From NCBI GenBank assembly GCA_025677815.1, contig JAIXMP010000001.1, forward strand, positions 620,001-684,000: DNA of 64,000 bases, written 5' to 3'. Below are positions 24,065 through 36,063 of the stretch, piece after piece. The notes below the pieces were generated by a model. It ran no database searches. It was given only the letters and a program-made list of their open reading frames with translations, and was not told the DNA's origin. Both the position numbers and the translations under genes were made by a program. Positions within the stretch are counted from its first letter, which is position 1. Every line of letters starts with the position of its first letter. The DNA is from Phascolomyces articulosus (Eukaryota; Mucoromycota; Mucoromycetes; Mucorales; Lichtheimiaceae).

Positions 24065-25510
24065 ATGTAAATTAAAAATAACGAAAAAGTTCCTTTACGA
24101 AAAAAAAAAAAAATAGAAAAGAAATGTTTATCAATGTCTCATCTAACACCCATTGTTTAAAGTAAATCATTACAAAAAAAAAGTATTATATCTGTTTGTG
24201 CATAAATATTGGAAAAAACTTTTCTTCATAGAGATGGTTCCGAGCAGACTTTAAAAGGGGGTATTATTTGGAAAGTACTAACTTACAGATATACTTCAGT
24301 CGATCCTCATGGCTGAAAAGAAAAATATCTATTCTGTTCTATCGATCCCTGCCCTCCGCTAACTAGTCAACCCACCTATATACGTAACAGCAGAAGAACG
24401 AGCCGTTGAAGAAAAGATCTATTGAATATAATTGTTTAGCAAATAATTTCAGAAATGGGATATATGTAGGGACGATCAATTCGTCCATTTTTACAGAAAT
24501 TTTGTTCGTTAGACAAGCTATTTGCCACATCTATCATATAATGTTTGTTTTTCTGGAAAGCAAATAATAACCCACCTCGGCATTTGTCATTATTCTTTGA
24601 AATCACTTTTTTTTTCACCATGTTCCTTAATGTTCTTTTTCTTCAAGTACAAACAATATTCATTGTTTCATGTATGTTTGGTCGATATACTATTCTCTAT
24701 CATTTATTCATAATTATAGATATATGCTTTATTTTCAAGCAACATGCTGTATAGAATTGCCATCATCCACCTTCGGAAAATTATCATAAAAGAAGTCGAT
24801 CCTATAGGAACTAACTTCTCAATGAAATTTGATGTACAAATCATATAATAATAATGAGAAAATTCTAAACCGGAAATGATGGTTAAGAAGAGTTGTGGAC
24901 TAGTTTGAAAAAAAGCATGTATGCATCAAGATGAAGAACTTTTACACTTATAGGTACCAGAGTACAATAGATGACGCTTATGTATTATTTATTATAGAGT
25001 TCAATACATATCATATTCATCATAAGAAAAAACATGATCAACAAACAAAAAAAAATTGATATATTTTATTTATAGTACAATAAAAAGTTTTTCAAATAGA
25101 ACCATAATAAAGTAAAATGATCTGTCTTTCTGTCGTTGTGCTTGGATGTAGATAGTGAATGTAAATTGAGTACGGTTTTAACTTCATATATCAAAACTTG
25201 TTGATGACAAGTATATAGTAGTAAAGGTATGTTTGTGTACCATGAGCTTTTTTTTTGTCCTAACTCTCAGTACTTTTTTAGCCAATTATAATAGTAAAAT
25301 AATAATATGAAGAATTAAACTAAATCTATATTTGTATTTCCCTTTGATGGTATTATACGTCCAGCGCGAAGAGGAAAAATTAAGGTATACAACAAAATAA
25401 TAATAAAAAAAAAAACTAACGTAGGATTGTATATAAAAGAAAAGTTTTTGATATGATAAAACTGAATACTAAAAGAGAAATGGTGTTCCCCTCTCTTTTT
25501 TTTGTGAAAT
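24065..25510. other. Intergenic, AT-rich
   Basis: About 1.4 kb with the MCT-like gene promoter and the 3' region of the forkhead gene. The small frames seen (24436-24754, 25315-25575) have no domain. Confidence 0.5.
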
Positions 25511-26911
25511 CTAAAAATTTGGCCAAAATTTTCTTGTATGTTGAGCAGATGAAGGAGGAGGCACAGCCGTAGCAAAAGCTATGCCCAAATCAGAAGATGG
25601 AGTATGAAAAGTGGATGACACCATTGATTCCTCCGAAGGAAGAGAGTCATCTGTTGTAGCTGTCATTGTACTGGTAGGTGTATTGCCATCATCCATGGTG
25701 GACAATGAGTGGTGATGATGTTGTTGCTGATGATGGTGGTGCTGATGCGTCGGGATAGGATGATAATGATGACATCCAGTAGTAGATGAAGAAGACATTG
25801 TATTGTTTGAAGATAAGCTACTTCTTGTACTGGTCGTGGAAGTAGATGAAGAAGAGGTACTACTCATATGTATCAATTGCTGTTGATGCTGTAGTCGTTG
25901 GCGCCAGTATTCATAAGATCCTAAGGATCCACTTGTAAGAATTTGATTTCCAAATGTAGTATTATTCAATTCGTCAATATCAATACACCAATACCCTCCT
26001 TTGCCTTTTGATTTGCTGTTACTGTAACTATTTGTTCCATCTCCTTCATCCTGATTGCTATTATTATGAATGGAAGAAGATGATATACCATTGGCTCTTG
26101 GTAATTTGCGGAAACAGCGGTTTAAAGATAAATTGTGCCTGATGGTATTTTGCCAACCTGGTTCATTAGCTTCATACATGTGTGGATATCTCTTTTGAAC
26201 GTAATCATAAATATCACGTAATGTCAATTTGTGTTCTGCTGAAGTTAATATGGCTTGAGCAATCATTGAAGCATAAGAGTGAGGTGGACGTCTTCGTTTT
26301 CGTTGGGGTCGTCTTGTGCTTGCTGCTAATGTAGCCGTAACTGGTACTTCATCCTTTTGCTGTAACGATTGTTGCTGCTGATGATGTTGCTGTTGTTGAT
26401 GGTTAAAATATAGATCATAAGGTGCCATTCTATTATTGGGTTGGACTTGGGGAGGTTGTTGTTGTGGATACGCTTGTTGATGAAATTGTTGTTGTTGCTG
26501 AGGCAGTTGTTGCTGTGAGTAATGATCCGTATTTTGCTGCTCTTGATGTTGTTGTTGATATTGAGGGGGTGGTATTGGACGAATGACACGAATACCATCA
26601 TCGTGATAAGGTGGAGACAACACAGGTGGTTCAAGTGGCTGTGGATTTTGTTCAGTAGCAAAAATATTTTGTTTCCATGTAGGTGGCAACAATCCGTCCA
26701 TATTTTTGTATTCATGTTGCTGTTGCTGTTGCACTTGATGCTCATTAATAGTAGTGTTTGTTATCATTTGTTGCTGGTGATGATGATGGTCCATTATATT
26801 ATTTGTCATAGTGGGATTGTTATTATTATTACTCTCAATCATACTACCGCCGCCACCTCCGCTATTATTATTATCAAAACGCATCCCTGGTAATTGAACA
26901 AAAGAGGCCAT
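25511..26911 (-). CDS. Forkhead transcription factor
   Basis: Single-exon winged-helix DNA-binding regulator, 466 residues. The forkhead domain (~208-312) shows PPHSYASMIAQAILTS, HKLTLRDIYDYVQKRYPHMY, the recognition helix GWQNTIRHNLSLNRCFRKL and GKGGYWCIDIDEL. A Ser/Asn/Gly-rich insert of ~25-30 residues (~275-303) lies between RKLPR and GKGGYW, in the first wing, where most forkheads have only a few residues. A basic stretch (RRPQRKRRR) just before the domain is a likely nuclear signal. The N-terminal half is Gln/His/Asn-rich and the C-terminal third is Ser/Thr/His-rich. The frame stays open 42 codons upstream to 27037, but that extension is Phe/Leu-rich leader-like sequence, so I start at MASFVQLPG. 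Low-complexity tracts suggest transactivation regions. The target genes are unknown. Confidence 0.92.
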   Translation of the reverse strand: MASFVQLPGMRFDNNNSGGGGGSMIESNNNNNPTMTNNIMDHHHHQQQMITNTTINEHQVQQQQQHEYKNMDGLLPPTWKQNIFATEQNPQPLEPPVLSPPYHDDGIRVIRPIPPPQYQQQHQEQQNTDHYSQQQLPQQQQQFHQQAYPQQQPPQVQPNNRMAPYDLYFNHQQQQHHQQQQSLQQKDEVPVTATLAASTRRPQRKRRRPPHSYASMIAQAILTSAEHKLTLRDIYDYVQKRYPHMYEANEPGWQNTIRHNLSLNRCFRKLPRANGISSSSIHNNSNQDEGDGTNSYSNSKSKGKGGYWCIDIDELNNTTFGNQILTSGSLGSYEYWRQRLQHQQQLIHMSSTSSSSTSTTSTRSSLSSNNTMSSSSTTGCHHYHPIPTHQHHHHQQQHHHHSLSTMDDGNTPTSTMTATTDDSLPSEESMVSSTFHTPSSDLGIAFATAVPPPSSAQHTRKFWPNF

Positions 26912-27951
26912 AAAACAAAAGAGAAAGAGTGAGAGAAAGAAGGAAAAAACTGGAACGATGAAAAAGAAAAGATTTACTTTCGTTGTTATCTGAATGGTAA
27001 ATAAAATTTCTTTCTTCCACCTTGTTCTTTTTTTCACTTTTTCTTTCTTTCACTATTAGTCTCACATCCTGTTGTCCCATATTGCACATCATTCTTAATA
27101 ATATAACACCATGGTTTATTTCAATACGGAACTTTATTTGGTTCAATTCTAGAGCTATTCTTGATAGATTAGTATGAAAGAGTGTTGTTGTAGAGTGAGA
27201 GGCCTTTTTGTCCTTCTCTCTGTAATAACTTTATTCCATTGAGATTTCTCACGACCATTCTTTAGATTTACCATCCTATGAATTCACGTACAGAACGGCG
27301 ATTTTTCTATTTGCCAACTATGAATGAAGAAACAAACAATCAAGAACATCCATCATTGAGGTGTATCAAAACAACCAAAAAAAAAATAGTAATAATAGTT
27401 TATACTTTTATCAAAACGATAATTTTATAAAATTTGAATTCTCTTTAAATAAAGGAGCCATAAATAGATAGCAACTATGATTACTGACAACGGTTTACTT
27501 TACAAATACGAGTACTTGGCTAAACTGTACTAATATCTTTGTTTCTTTTTTAGTAATAAAAGTCAATGGACAATGAAAAAACAATGAAATGAAATTATTT
27601 CAAAATAAATTAATGGAAAAGAAATTAATGTAAAATAAATCTCAAAATGACATTTGTGTTATGAATGAGTGAAAATAAGGATTCCAGACAAAGTAGGTGA
27701 GAGAGAAAGTTGTTTTTAATTACTTCGTTTGTTTTTGTATGATTACTCTATCGTAACATGCTCTCGGTTCTAGAATATTATAGTATGTGGTGTGGTTGGG
27801 GGGAGACGAGAGCCAACGAATTCTGCATGAGGATTACACAAAAGAGATAAGGGTAACGTTTATATAAAAAGGTGGGGGACAGTCCTTGTTATTTACAGCA
27901 CGTTAGAAAAACTCTTCCTTCTCGTTTCTTCCACAATCATCATCAACCAAT
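26912..27951. other. Divergent promoter region, forkhead and phosphoesterase
   Basis: About 1.04 kb between divergent start codons. The forkhead side is pyrimidine-rich when read on the minus strand (26912-27060). A TATA-like element for the plus-strand gene is listed separately. Confidence 0.5.
27861..27870 (+). promoter_or_regulatory. TATA-like element of the phosphoesterase gene
   Basis: TATATAAAAA followed by a G-rich stretch, 82-91 bases upstream of the ATG at 27952. Position and sequence fit a TATA box with transcription starting around 27890-27905. Confidence 0.5.
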
Positions 27952-30900
27952 ATGCGTTTGCTTTCCTTGGTTGCAATCGCATCTTCATTTCTTTTGTCGT
28001 CAACGACAATTACTTCTGGTGTCATTGGGCATCCATTAACAAAGCGTGAACAACCCAATATACCTGAAACTCCCGATTTGAAGCTTAATCCATTGGAATG
28101 GGGTGATGTGAACTTTATTCATACTACAGATACTCATGGATGGTTAGCGGTATGGCTTCTTCCTTATAATATATAATAAATATAAACAGACGATTTTAAG
28201 GGGGGTGGAAAGGGTGACATGACAACAGCTACAACTACAACAAAGAAGATTCTCATTTCATCTCACTTTTTTTAATGGCATATTAATGAGATATATATTT
28301 GATAGGGACATTTGATGGAAGAGTCTTATAATGGTGATCTCGGCGATTTCTATTCTTTTGTTGCAAGTATCTTATAGTAACTTATATAATACTACAATTG
28401 AAACGTTCATTGTCTGATTTTTTTTTTACGAATGTCTATATCTAATAATGGAATCATGATTGACTATAGGTACGTATGAAAGAAAAAGCTAAAAAATTGA
28501 AAAAGGATTTGTTTATTATCGATACGGGTGATACACATGATGGAAATGGGCTAAGTGATGTGACCAACCCTCCCGGAAAAGTCAGTCAATCCATGCTTCA
28601 AAAAATTCCCTATGACATTCTCGCCATTGGTAAGATAATATAATACTTATAAAAATGTTTAGCCTCCTTGAAAATATAATATCAAAGAGCAAACACTAAA
28701 AAGCTTTTTTATTGTGAATGGATATCTTTATCTATAGGAAACCATGAACTTTATGGTACGTAAGATCAACTAAAAAGACATGCTTTGGGACAATTTATCT
28801 TGTCACGACATATATCCATATCACCTTCAACACGTGTATTTATTTAGTATTTAAATATACTACGTACATTCATTTTGATTGATGTATAATTATATTTTTA
28901 ATAATAGTCGACGAGATAACGGAAAATGTGTACAAAGACTTTATGCCATCTTGGAAAGGCCGATACCTAGCATCGAATGTATATTTCAAAGATATCAATA
29001 ATAACAAGACAATTCCTCTCGGGTACGTACAGTAGTTACCCTCTTTTTACTAATATTGTTTTAGATATCCTAGCTACATTTTCGTATAGAAATATTAAAT
29101 ATACTATACCATTACACATCATCACTATAATTACATAGTAGAAAATGATGGTTGTAATTAGAATTTAATAGTTGTTGTACAAATGTAACTCATCTTATTT
29201 TATTTTATTTGTGCACTCATTTGCATCCAGGGATAAGTATACGTATTTTACTGGTGAATTTGGTACACGTGTGCTGGCTTTTGGGTTTCTGTTTGACTTT
29301 ACTGGAAACGGAGATAATTCAGTGGTTCATAAGGTAGAAGATGAAATACTTGAACCATGGTTTACTGAAGCATTGACGTCGCACACACCAGATATTATTG
29401 TAAGTTCCTTTTTTTTTGTTTTTGTTTTTGTTTTTTTTTTTTTTACTTTTGCAAACGCAAAAACAAGACAGGAATAAAGTAAGAAAACAAAATACTATCG
29501 ATCGAAAAAAGAAACTGCTAATGAGTCGTGGTTGTTTTAATTGTTGATGACTGTATTTCTTCTGGAAAACAAAAAGGCTTTAACAGGTCATACTGGCATT
29601 CGATTCAAAGAATTTAATGTAGCACTAAAAGCAATCCGCAAGCATTATCCATACATTCCAATTGCAGTTTTGGGAGGGCATTTACATGTGCGTGATTTCG
29701 CAATTTATGATGGTTGGGCTGCTGGTATTGCCTCTGGTCGGTATCTTGAATCCGTCGGGTTCTTTTCAATTGAGGTACAGTAGAAAACATTCCACAATTA
29801 TTTGGAAAGTATTACTACTTTTAGTGTTGTTCTATTCAAATGACACAGCAGTAAGAAAAAATAATAATAGTATATCCCCCTATCAAAAAACCTACTTTGA
29901 GATAAAAATAACGACCCTCTGGTTACTCATTGTTGTATCTTTTTATATATATATATCGTAATATAGGGTATTAAACAATCAAAGAAATTTATCGACAAGC
30001 ATGGTTACAATGATAAGGATTCATTGCCTAGCAATTTGACATTTCACCGTCGATACTTGGATCAAAATCGTAAAACATATATCTATCATTCCGTTCAAGA
30101 CAAGGAAAAAAAGTTTGATACGTCACGTGGGAAGAAAATGACAAATGAAATCACTTTTTGGCGTCAAAAACTTGGTATTGCTCAAGCATTGGGTTGTTCT
30201 CCACAAGATTATTATTTGTCATCCGTCGAACCTACAAGCAATGCAAGTCTGTTTACACTTACAACTCAAGGTATATAATAAATTTCCTTTAAGTAAAGAT
30301 AAAATGATGATATGCAAAGAGTCGCCAATGTTGATACTTTTAAATTCTTCCAGAGGTTCTTCCAAAAGCAGTTGCCGATCCTAAGCGGCCATACCCAGCC
30401 CATATCATAATAAATAGCGGAATCTTGCGATATGATGTATATAAGGGTAATTTTACACTTGATAATGTATATCAAGTATCTCCTTTTGTTGATCACTTCT
30501 ATTATATGCCTGGAGTTCCATATGATGCTGCTGCACAAGTGTTGGATCGACTCAATGGTGATACAAAAGCAAACAGTTTCCGCCGCAAACGTAGTATTCG
30601 AAATGATTATGAGCAACAGCTTGAGCCTCTCTCTTATAACATTCCAATGTTACGTCGTGCAGGTGATGATGATATTCTATTGACACCAGGATATACAACA
30701 ATAGATGACCTTGGCTCAGATGGTTAGTGTTCTTTTTTCTATGCATATAGTCATGTTTATTTACACACACAAAAGCAAACAAACATAAACTAATAACTTT
30801 TATTAACTTACTTCTTATTCACTATATTTTTACAATGTATTGCATTGTATAATAGGTGATGATACAACGCATAGTGAAATTCCATATTATAATGCCAAAG

Positions 30901-31118
30901 CTTTTATAGCCACTGACATGCCACAACAAGGTTCAAACGATGCTGACTCTTTGGTTGATTTAGTTTTTGTTGATTTTATTCAATCCATTGTTGAATCCGT
31001 AATTTATGGTTTGACTGGAAAGAATTATACGGTAGAGAAATCGTATGGAAATCCAAACATTACATCCAGTACTATGTGGATTGACTTTGCTAAAAATCAT
31101 TGGGCTGAAAACTGTTAA
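27952..31118 (+). CDS. Secreted calcineurin-like metallophosphoesterase (5'-nucleotidase-like)
   Basis: Probable secreted or vacuolar two-metal phosphohydrolase. Exons: 27952-28149, 28306-28359, 28470-28629, 28738-28755, 28908-29022, 29231-29399, 29577-29774, 29967-30270, 30354-30722, 30856-31118; 615 residues. A signal peptide (1-~23) is followed by a Kex2-like KR (31-32). Metal-binding motifs appear in order: DTHG (60-63), [15 protein letters not shown] (138-141), and later GHTG and GGHLHVR. The C-terminal half has [13 protein letters not shown] and several N-x-S/T sites. GNHE is carried almost wholly by an 18-nt exon. The exon 2/3 junction is uncertain: the obvious GTATCT donor at 28367 is out of phase with the acceptor at 28469, so I use the GTTGCA donor at 28360. 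Pairing GTATCT with an acceptor at 28482 also works. The substrate is unknown. Confidence 0.85.
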
Positions 31119-32002
31119 ATGGTTTTTTTTATTGCTACCCCCATCCCATCGCCCCTTAATGCTATTATTATCTGTTGATCTCCTCCATGTATTATCTTAT
31201 TATTCAATAATCAATACGCATTATTATATTATTAAGTATAACTATCATACGGAAGAAGTGGTTTTGTAACGAATACTATGATTAATGTTAGATGGTTTTG
31301 AGTCTGCGAATGGTATGAGAAAAGGTTTATTTTATAAACAGAGATACATCAGATGAATAAGCTTGTTTTAATTAGTTTAATAATAATAATAGCAGGAACT
31401 AGTTTTTTTTATTTAATATTTTATTGATGATGATGATGATGATGATGATGGGTGACATAGTTATCGTTAATATTATTGTTTATAGTTAGATGCGCAAAGT
31501 TTTCATGTATTACCTTACATGAGTAAAAAAAAAAACCAACTCAGGTACATATAGACCCTGTGCAACCACATTTTCAAACACCACTTGATTGTTGTCAAGC
31601 AAAAAAAATATTATAGTCGCTTGCTCATCCATCTTCATGGTTGAAGAATAATATATCTATGTCGTTATCGTTCCTAAGCTTATTATTATAAAAATTCTTA
31701 TTCCTGAGTATTAGTTTATAATTCCAATATATGATCGATTGCGCAGATAACTTTGCTAAAGAGATAATGTCGTGTGTTATGTAGTTTGAACACAAGAAAA
31801 GAAACCAGCTTTGAAAATATAAATGTTACACAAACCGCCGTAGTCTATTTTAATACCAAACAAAGGGTGTGAGATTGTCAAAATGAATTACGTGCTCTTC
31901 CCGTTTTTTTTTTCTTTTCTTTTCTTTTCTTTTTCTTTTTTTTATCTCGCGTGTGACGTGTGATATCCTCCTTCATCTTTTATTATTTTTATTTTTGCAA
32001 TC
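31119..32002. other. Intergenic, phosphoesterase 3' end to SNF2 promoter
   Basis: Holds a GAT trinucleotide repeat (~31423-31453) and, immediately before the SNF2 start codon, a strongly pyrimidine-rich tract (~31903-31945) typical of fungal core promoters. No gene seen. Confidence 0.5.
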
Positions 32003-32243
32003 ATGTCACGAAAGCTTCAACTTTTCCTCGAGAACCTCGCTCAAGTAAAAGTGCCTGATGACGAAAATATTATTCCAGATCGACTCGCTGTGACATTATT
32101 TAAGTACCAGGAGTTCGGTTTGTACTTCATGAAAAAAGCTGAGGAGTCATCCAACAAGGGTGGCATCTTGGCAGATGACATGGGCTTGGGCAAAGTATAT
32201 TTCAAAAAATAATAATCGATTTTTTAACCATCGAGAGTTCACC

Positions 32244-32330
<87 letters not shown>

Positions 32331-35242
32331 TGTGTGTGTGTGTGTGTGTGTGTCTTAGCACATATTAAGGTTCTTTATGTAATACAATAGCTCAGGTTTC
32401 CCTTTTTTTCATTTTGATTTTTTAAAGACCATTCAGACCATTGCTTTGCTAGCTGCGCGTCCCGCACCACCTCTCCGGTCATCAACCCCACCTTCACCAA
32501 CTCCTACTACTTCTTCTTCTAGCCATCCTTCTCGTCGTCGTACCATCAATAATAATAGTAGTAGTCTAATTCCAACAAAGACTACATTGATTGTTTGTCC
32601 AGTTTCACTCATTAAGCAATGGGAAGATGAACTCCTTACCAGAGTGAATCCTCCTTTGGAAGTTTGTGTTCATCATGGTAAAGACCGTTCCAAAAACAGT
32701 CTTTCCTTAGCTCAATACGATGTGGTGATCACTACCTATTCCATTATTTCTACTGAAATTGGTAGCGAAGAAAACCGTGGCACCTTGGGAAAACTTCATT
32801 TTCATCGAGTTATTTTGGATGAAGCACATGAAATCAAAAATCAAAAAACAATCAAAGCAGAGGCTTGTTGCTTAATTGAAGCAACTTATCGGTGGTGTTT
32901 ATCTGCAACTCCGATCCAGAATAAGATCGATGATCTGTGAGTATATTTATATAGCAATAGTAATATTGGTTGTTGTGGTGGTGGATGCAAAGCGTATACT
33001 GTTAGGGAAAGTGTGGTGAGGTTTTGAATAGATCAATGAATGATGTTTTATATAAAATAAGTGATAAAAAAGAAACTTTATGATTTTATAAGAGTATCAA
33101 ATTAATTTATTATACATGGTAGTTTTTCTTTGATTAAATTCCTTCGCATCCAACCATATGATAACTGGGGTGACTTTCGTGATGATATTAAGAAACCGTT
33201 CGAAGAAGATGACGACAACGATAAAGTAATTCATATAAGAACAAAAAAATAGAGACACAGCATCATCAGGTGATAATGTAATTATAAATAATTGTTAATA
33301 ACGACATGTCCTTAATCAATAACATGTTTATTTAGACACTCCAAAAGCTTCAGATTCTATTCAAGTCCATCGCTTTGCGTCGCTCCAAGTATACCAAAAT
33401 TGATGGCCAGCCTATTATCCAGTTGCCACCAAGAAATGTTCATATGACACATATAGATTTTTCCTCTGGAGAGCGTGAATTTTATGAGTCGTTAGGCAGA
33501 AAAGCTCAAACCCAGCTTGATAGTGCCGTTAGCCCTGATGGCAAATTGAAACTCAAATATAATAATGTATGACACAGCATCATTTTTATATTATAATATT
33601 ATCAACCATATTTAGTATGGGACAAATGGTAGACAATAACGTAACCTTCATTTATATTGATATATACTCGAATTTCATGTCTTGAATATCATATAAAAAT
33701 TTTATAGGTGTTAGCTGTTATTACGAAACTGCGTCTCGCTTGCTTACATGCACGACTTACGTCCAAGTCGGATGAAGATATTCAATTGGACGAATACGAA
33801 TTTTTAGGAAGGGCGAGAGCAGTTCCTCGAGAGATTGTCAAGAAGACAATCCGTCAATATACGAACAGTGGTGAAGCTCCGGTAAGTAGCAACAAAATAA
33901 ATGTTATAAATAGAGAGTATGGTTCTGTCAACAAACAATTGGTGTTTGTATTGTGGCGGTATTTTTTTTTCTTTTTAGATCCCTTTTGATGCTCATACAG
34001 TTACCTCATATATTTTATCATACTTTTATACGTAATCTATTTCTATGCATATATGCTATAGTGCTCCCTATGTTCAGATGTTGTCGAAGATCCCCAACTC
34101 GTTCCACGTTGTGGACATATATTTTGTCAAGAATGTCTTGATAGTATGTAGTGGTGATTTGCTTATTTTAAACCGTTTTCAAGAATCATTATGTATTATG
34201 TGCTTATTTCTATATAACCCAAACCTTGATATCGTTTTATAGATTACATAACACTTTCTGGGAAAAATCAAGAAAATGAATATCATTGCCCTGAGTGCAG
34301 TGATTTATTTGTATCGGATCAACTTGTGCCCCTCAGTATCTTTTTTAAAGTCCATTCACCTGCTTTGTACGATGAATATTTCGGTGCAGATGATGACGAA
34401 GTCATCCGTGTCCAAGATTTGTCTACCAGTACCAAGATCAACAAGATGTTGGAGATCTTGAAAACCAGCAATCGGGAAGCTCGTGGTGAAAAAACCGTCA
34501 TTTTTTCACAATTTACATCTTTTCTGGATCTTTTGGAGGAACCGCTTACTGAAAATGGATTCAAGTATCTTAGATTCGATGGTAGTACCGCTGTGGCTGA
34601 ACGCCACCAAATAATTTCCAAGTTTAACAACAATCCAAAACATACGGTTTTCCTAATTTCACTGAGAGCTGGTGGCGTTGGATTGAACGTAAGAATAAGG
34701 AAGGCATTTAAATCTAATTAAGACAGGATATATAAAAAATCTGATGATTGATCTATTTTGTTTTTCTTTTCATATAGTTAACAGCTGCTAACCGTGTCAT
34801 TGTAAGTAATCACTACTTTCTTCGGTAATAGTGGTTGTTATCATTATGTAAAGTATACGAAGCAATTTTGGTACTGATTGTTTGTCATTGTTATATAGTT
34901 AATGGATATATGGTGGAACCCTGCTGTGGAGAATCAAGCCATTGATCGTGTTCATCGTATTGGTCAAACAAAACCTGTTCATGTGCATAGACTTTTTATA
35001 AATCAAACTGTTGAAGATACTATTCTGCAATTACAAGAAAAAAAGATGGTATATATTTCATCTCTTGCTTTTTTTTCTTCGACAATATACAATCTAGTCA
35101 AGGACAAAACTTACTCATATTCATTTTTACAACATAGAAACTATACGAAGGTACACTGTCCGAAGGCGACAACAAGAAATTGGACACCCTCACCGTGCCT
35201 GACTTGGTTAGCTTATTCAGAGGCCTGGGTCTTGACAATTAA
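32003..35242 (+). CDS. SNF2-family DNA translocase with RING finger (Rad5/Rad16/Uls1 group)
   Basis: ATP-dependent DNA translocase with an E3 RING inserted between the ATPase lobes. Exons: 32003-32194, 32428-32936, 33123-33225, 33336-33566, 33708-33881, 34062-34143, 34243-34688, 34778-34801, 34899-35048, 35138-35242; 671 residues, frame intact. Seen in order: [12 protein letters not shown], Walker A DDMGLGK (58-64) with [21 protein letters not shown], Walker B DEAH (195-198), [21 protein letters not shown]...[10 protein letters not shown]...CPEC (404-449); then [55 protein letters not shown]. It lacks the long N-terminus (HIRAN or SUMO-binding region) of Rad5 or Uls1, so it is compact. A Ser/Pro/Thr/Asn insert (~73-112) follows the first helicase motif. 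The RING location fits the Uls1/Rad16/HLTF class, but the exact orthologue is not decided. Confidence 0.9.
32246..32353 (+). repeat. (GA)n(TG)n compound microsatellite in SNF2 intron 1
   Basis: About 41 uninterrupted GA units (32246-32328) run directly into about 12 TG units (to ~32353). It lies inside the first intron of the SNF2 gene, between the exon that ends at the Walker A lysine and the exon that starts TIQT. Confidence 0.97.
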
Positions 35243-36063
35243 ACATGTTTTTACCTTGATTTTTCTATTTATCTATTGAATTCTCATTTTTGTCGAATAT
35301 CATATTATTGTTCATATCACACAATCAACCAAATAACGCGAGCAACAACAAAAAAGTTTTATTTTCAGTTTTAAGTATATATCAGCAACTTAGCAACATT
35401 ATCATAATTCTATCCTCCACTACATCTACATATATAAATACAAGAACCAATCAAGTAATCTCATGTAGGCAACAAAACACAATCACTCGTAGTAACATCT
35501 TTTCTTTATTATTAAAAAAAGAAAACAATCAAATCAACTATAACCTACAGTTATCACCAACGAAAAACGAATCTACTTTTTTAATAATCAAGCAGACATC
35601 AAGATTCATAACCTGTACGAGTGAATATTATAGCATAGATGCACCATTACTTTTTATCTTTGAAATTATCATCTTCACATTTTGGGATGTTTGTATTATT
35701 CATGTATTGATGTATAGTTTTTTTTTTATTATCATATTCAATTTATCTCATAACCATTTCCTATATTCATTTTCCCATTTTTATATCCAAATTTGTTGTG
35801 CTTTTTTTTTGTGACGTATAATGTATTTATTTTCAATCAATGCGGAAAATAATGGTAAGTGCGGAGAAGAACAGGAGTTTTGGAAGAGGAGGTTCCCAAA
35901 TAACCATCACCTACCCACCGATTGCTCAGCAAAAAGCTCATATTTATAATCGCAACTTGCGAACTTTTTTTTTTTTTCCACTTTTCTCTTTTTCCTCTTT
36001 CTCCTCTTTAACTAAAACAACTCCTCCCTCCCCCAACCACCACAACAACACGTAAATTCCCAA
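35243..36063. other. Intergenic, SNF2 3' end to TOP1 promoter
   Basis: A 174-codon plus-strand frame (35290-35814) is made almost wholly of Ile/Asn/Ser/Phe and resembles translated UTR, so I do not call it. A pyrimidine-rich tract at ~35967-36010 precedes the TOP1 start codon. Confidence 0.5.

Noticed and set aside
26912..27037. Upstream ATG extension of the forkhead frame
   Set aside because: The 42 added codons are Lys then Phe/Leu-rich and correspond to the pyrimidine-rich leader. MASFVQLPG is the more natural start.
35290..35814. 174-codon plus-strand frame after the SNF2 gene
   Set aside because: Composition is almost wholly Ile/Asn/Ser/Phe/Tyr, there are no domains, it begins just past the SNF2 stop, and codon use is unlike real genes here. 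Best read as AT-rich UTR.
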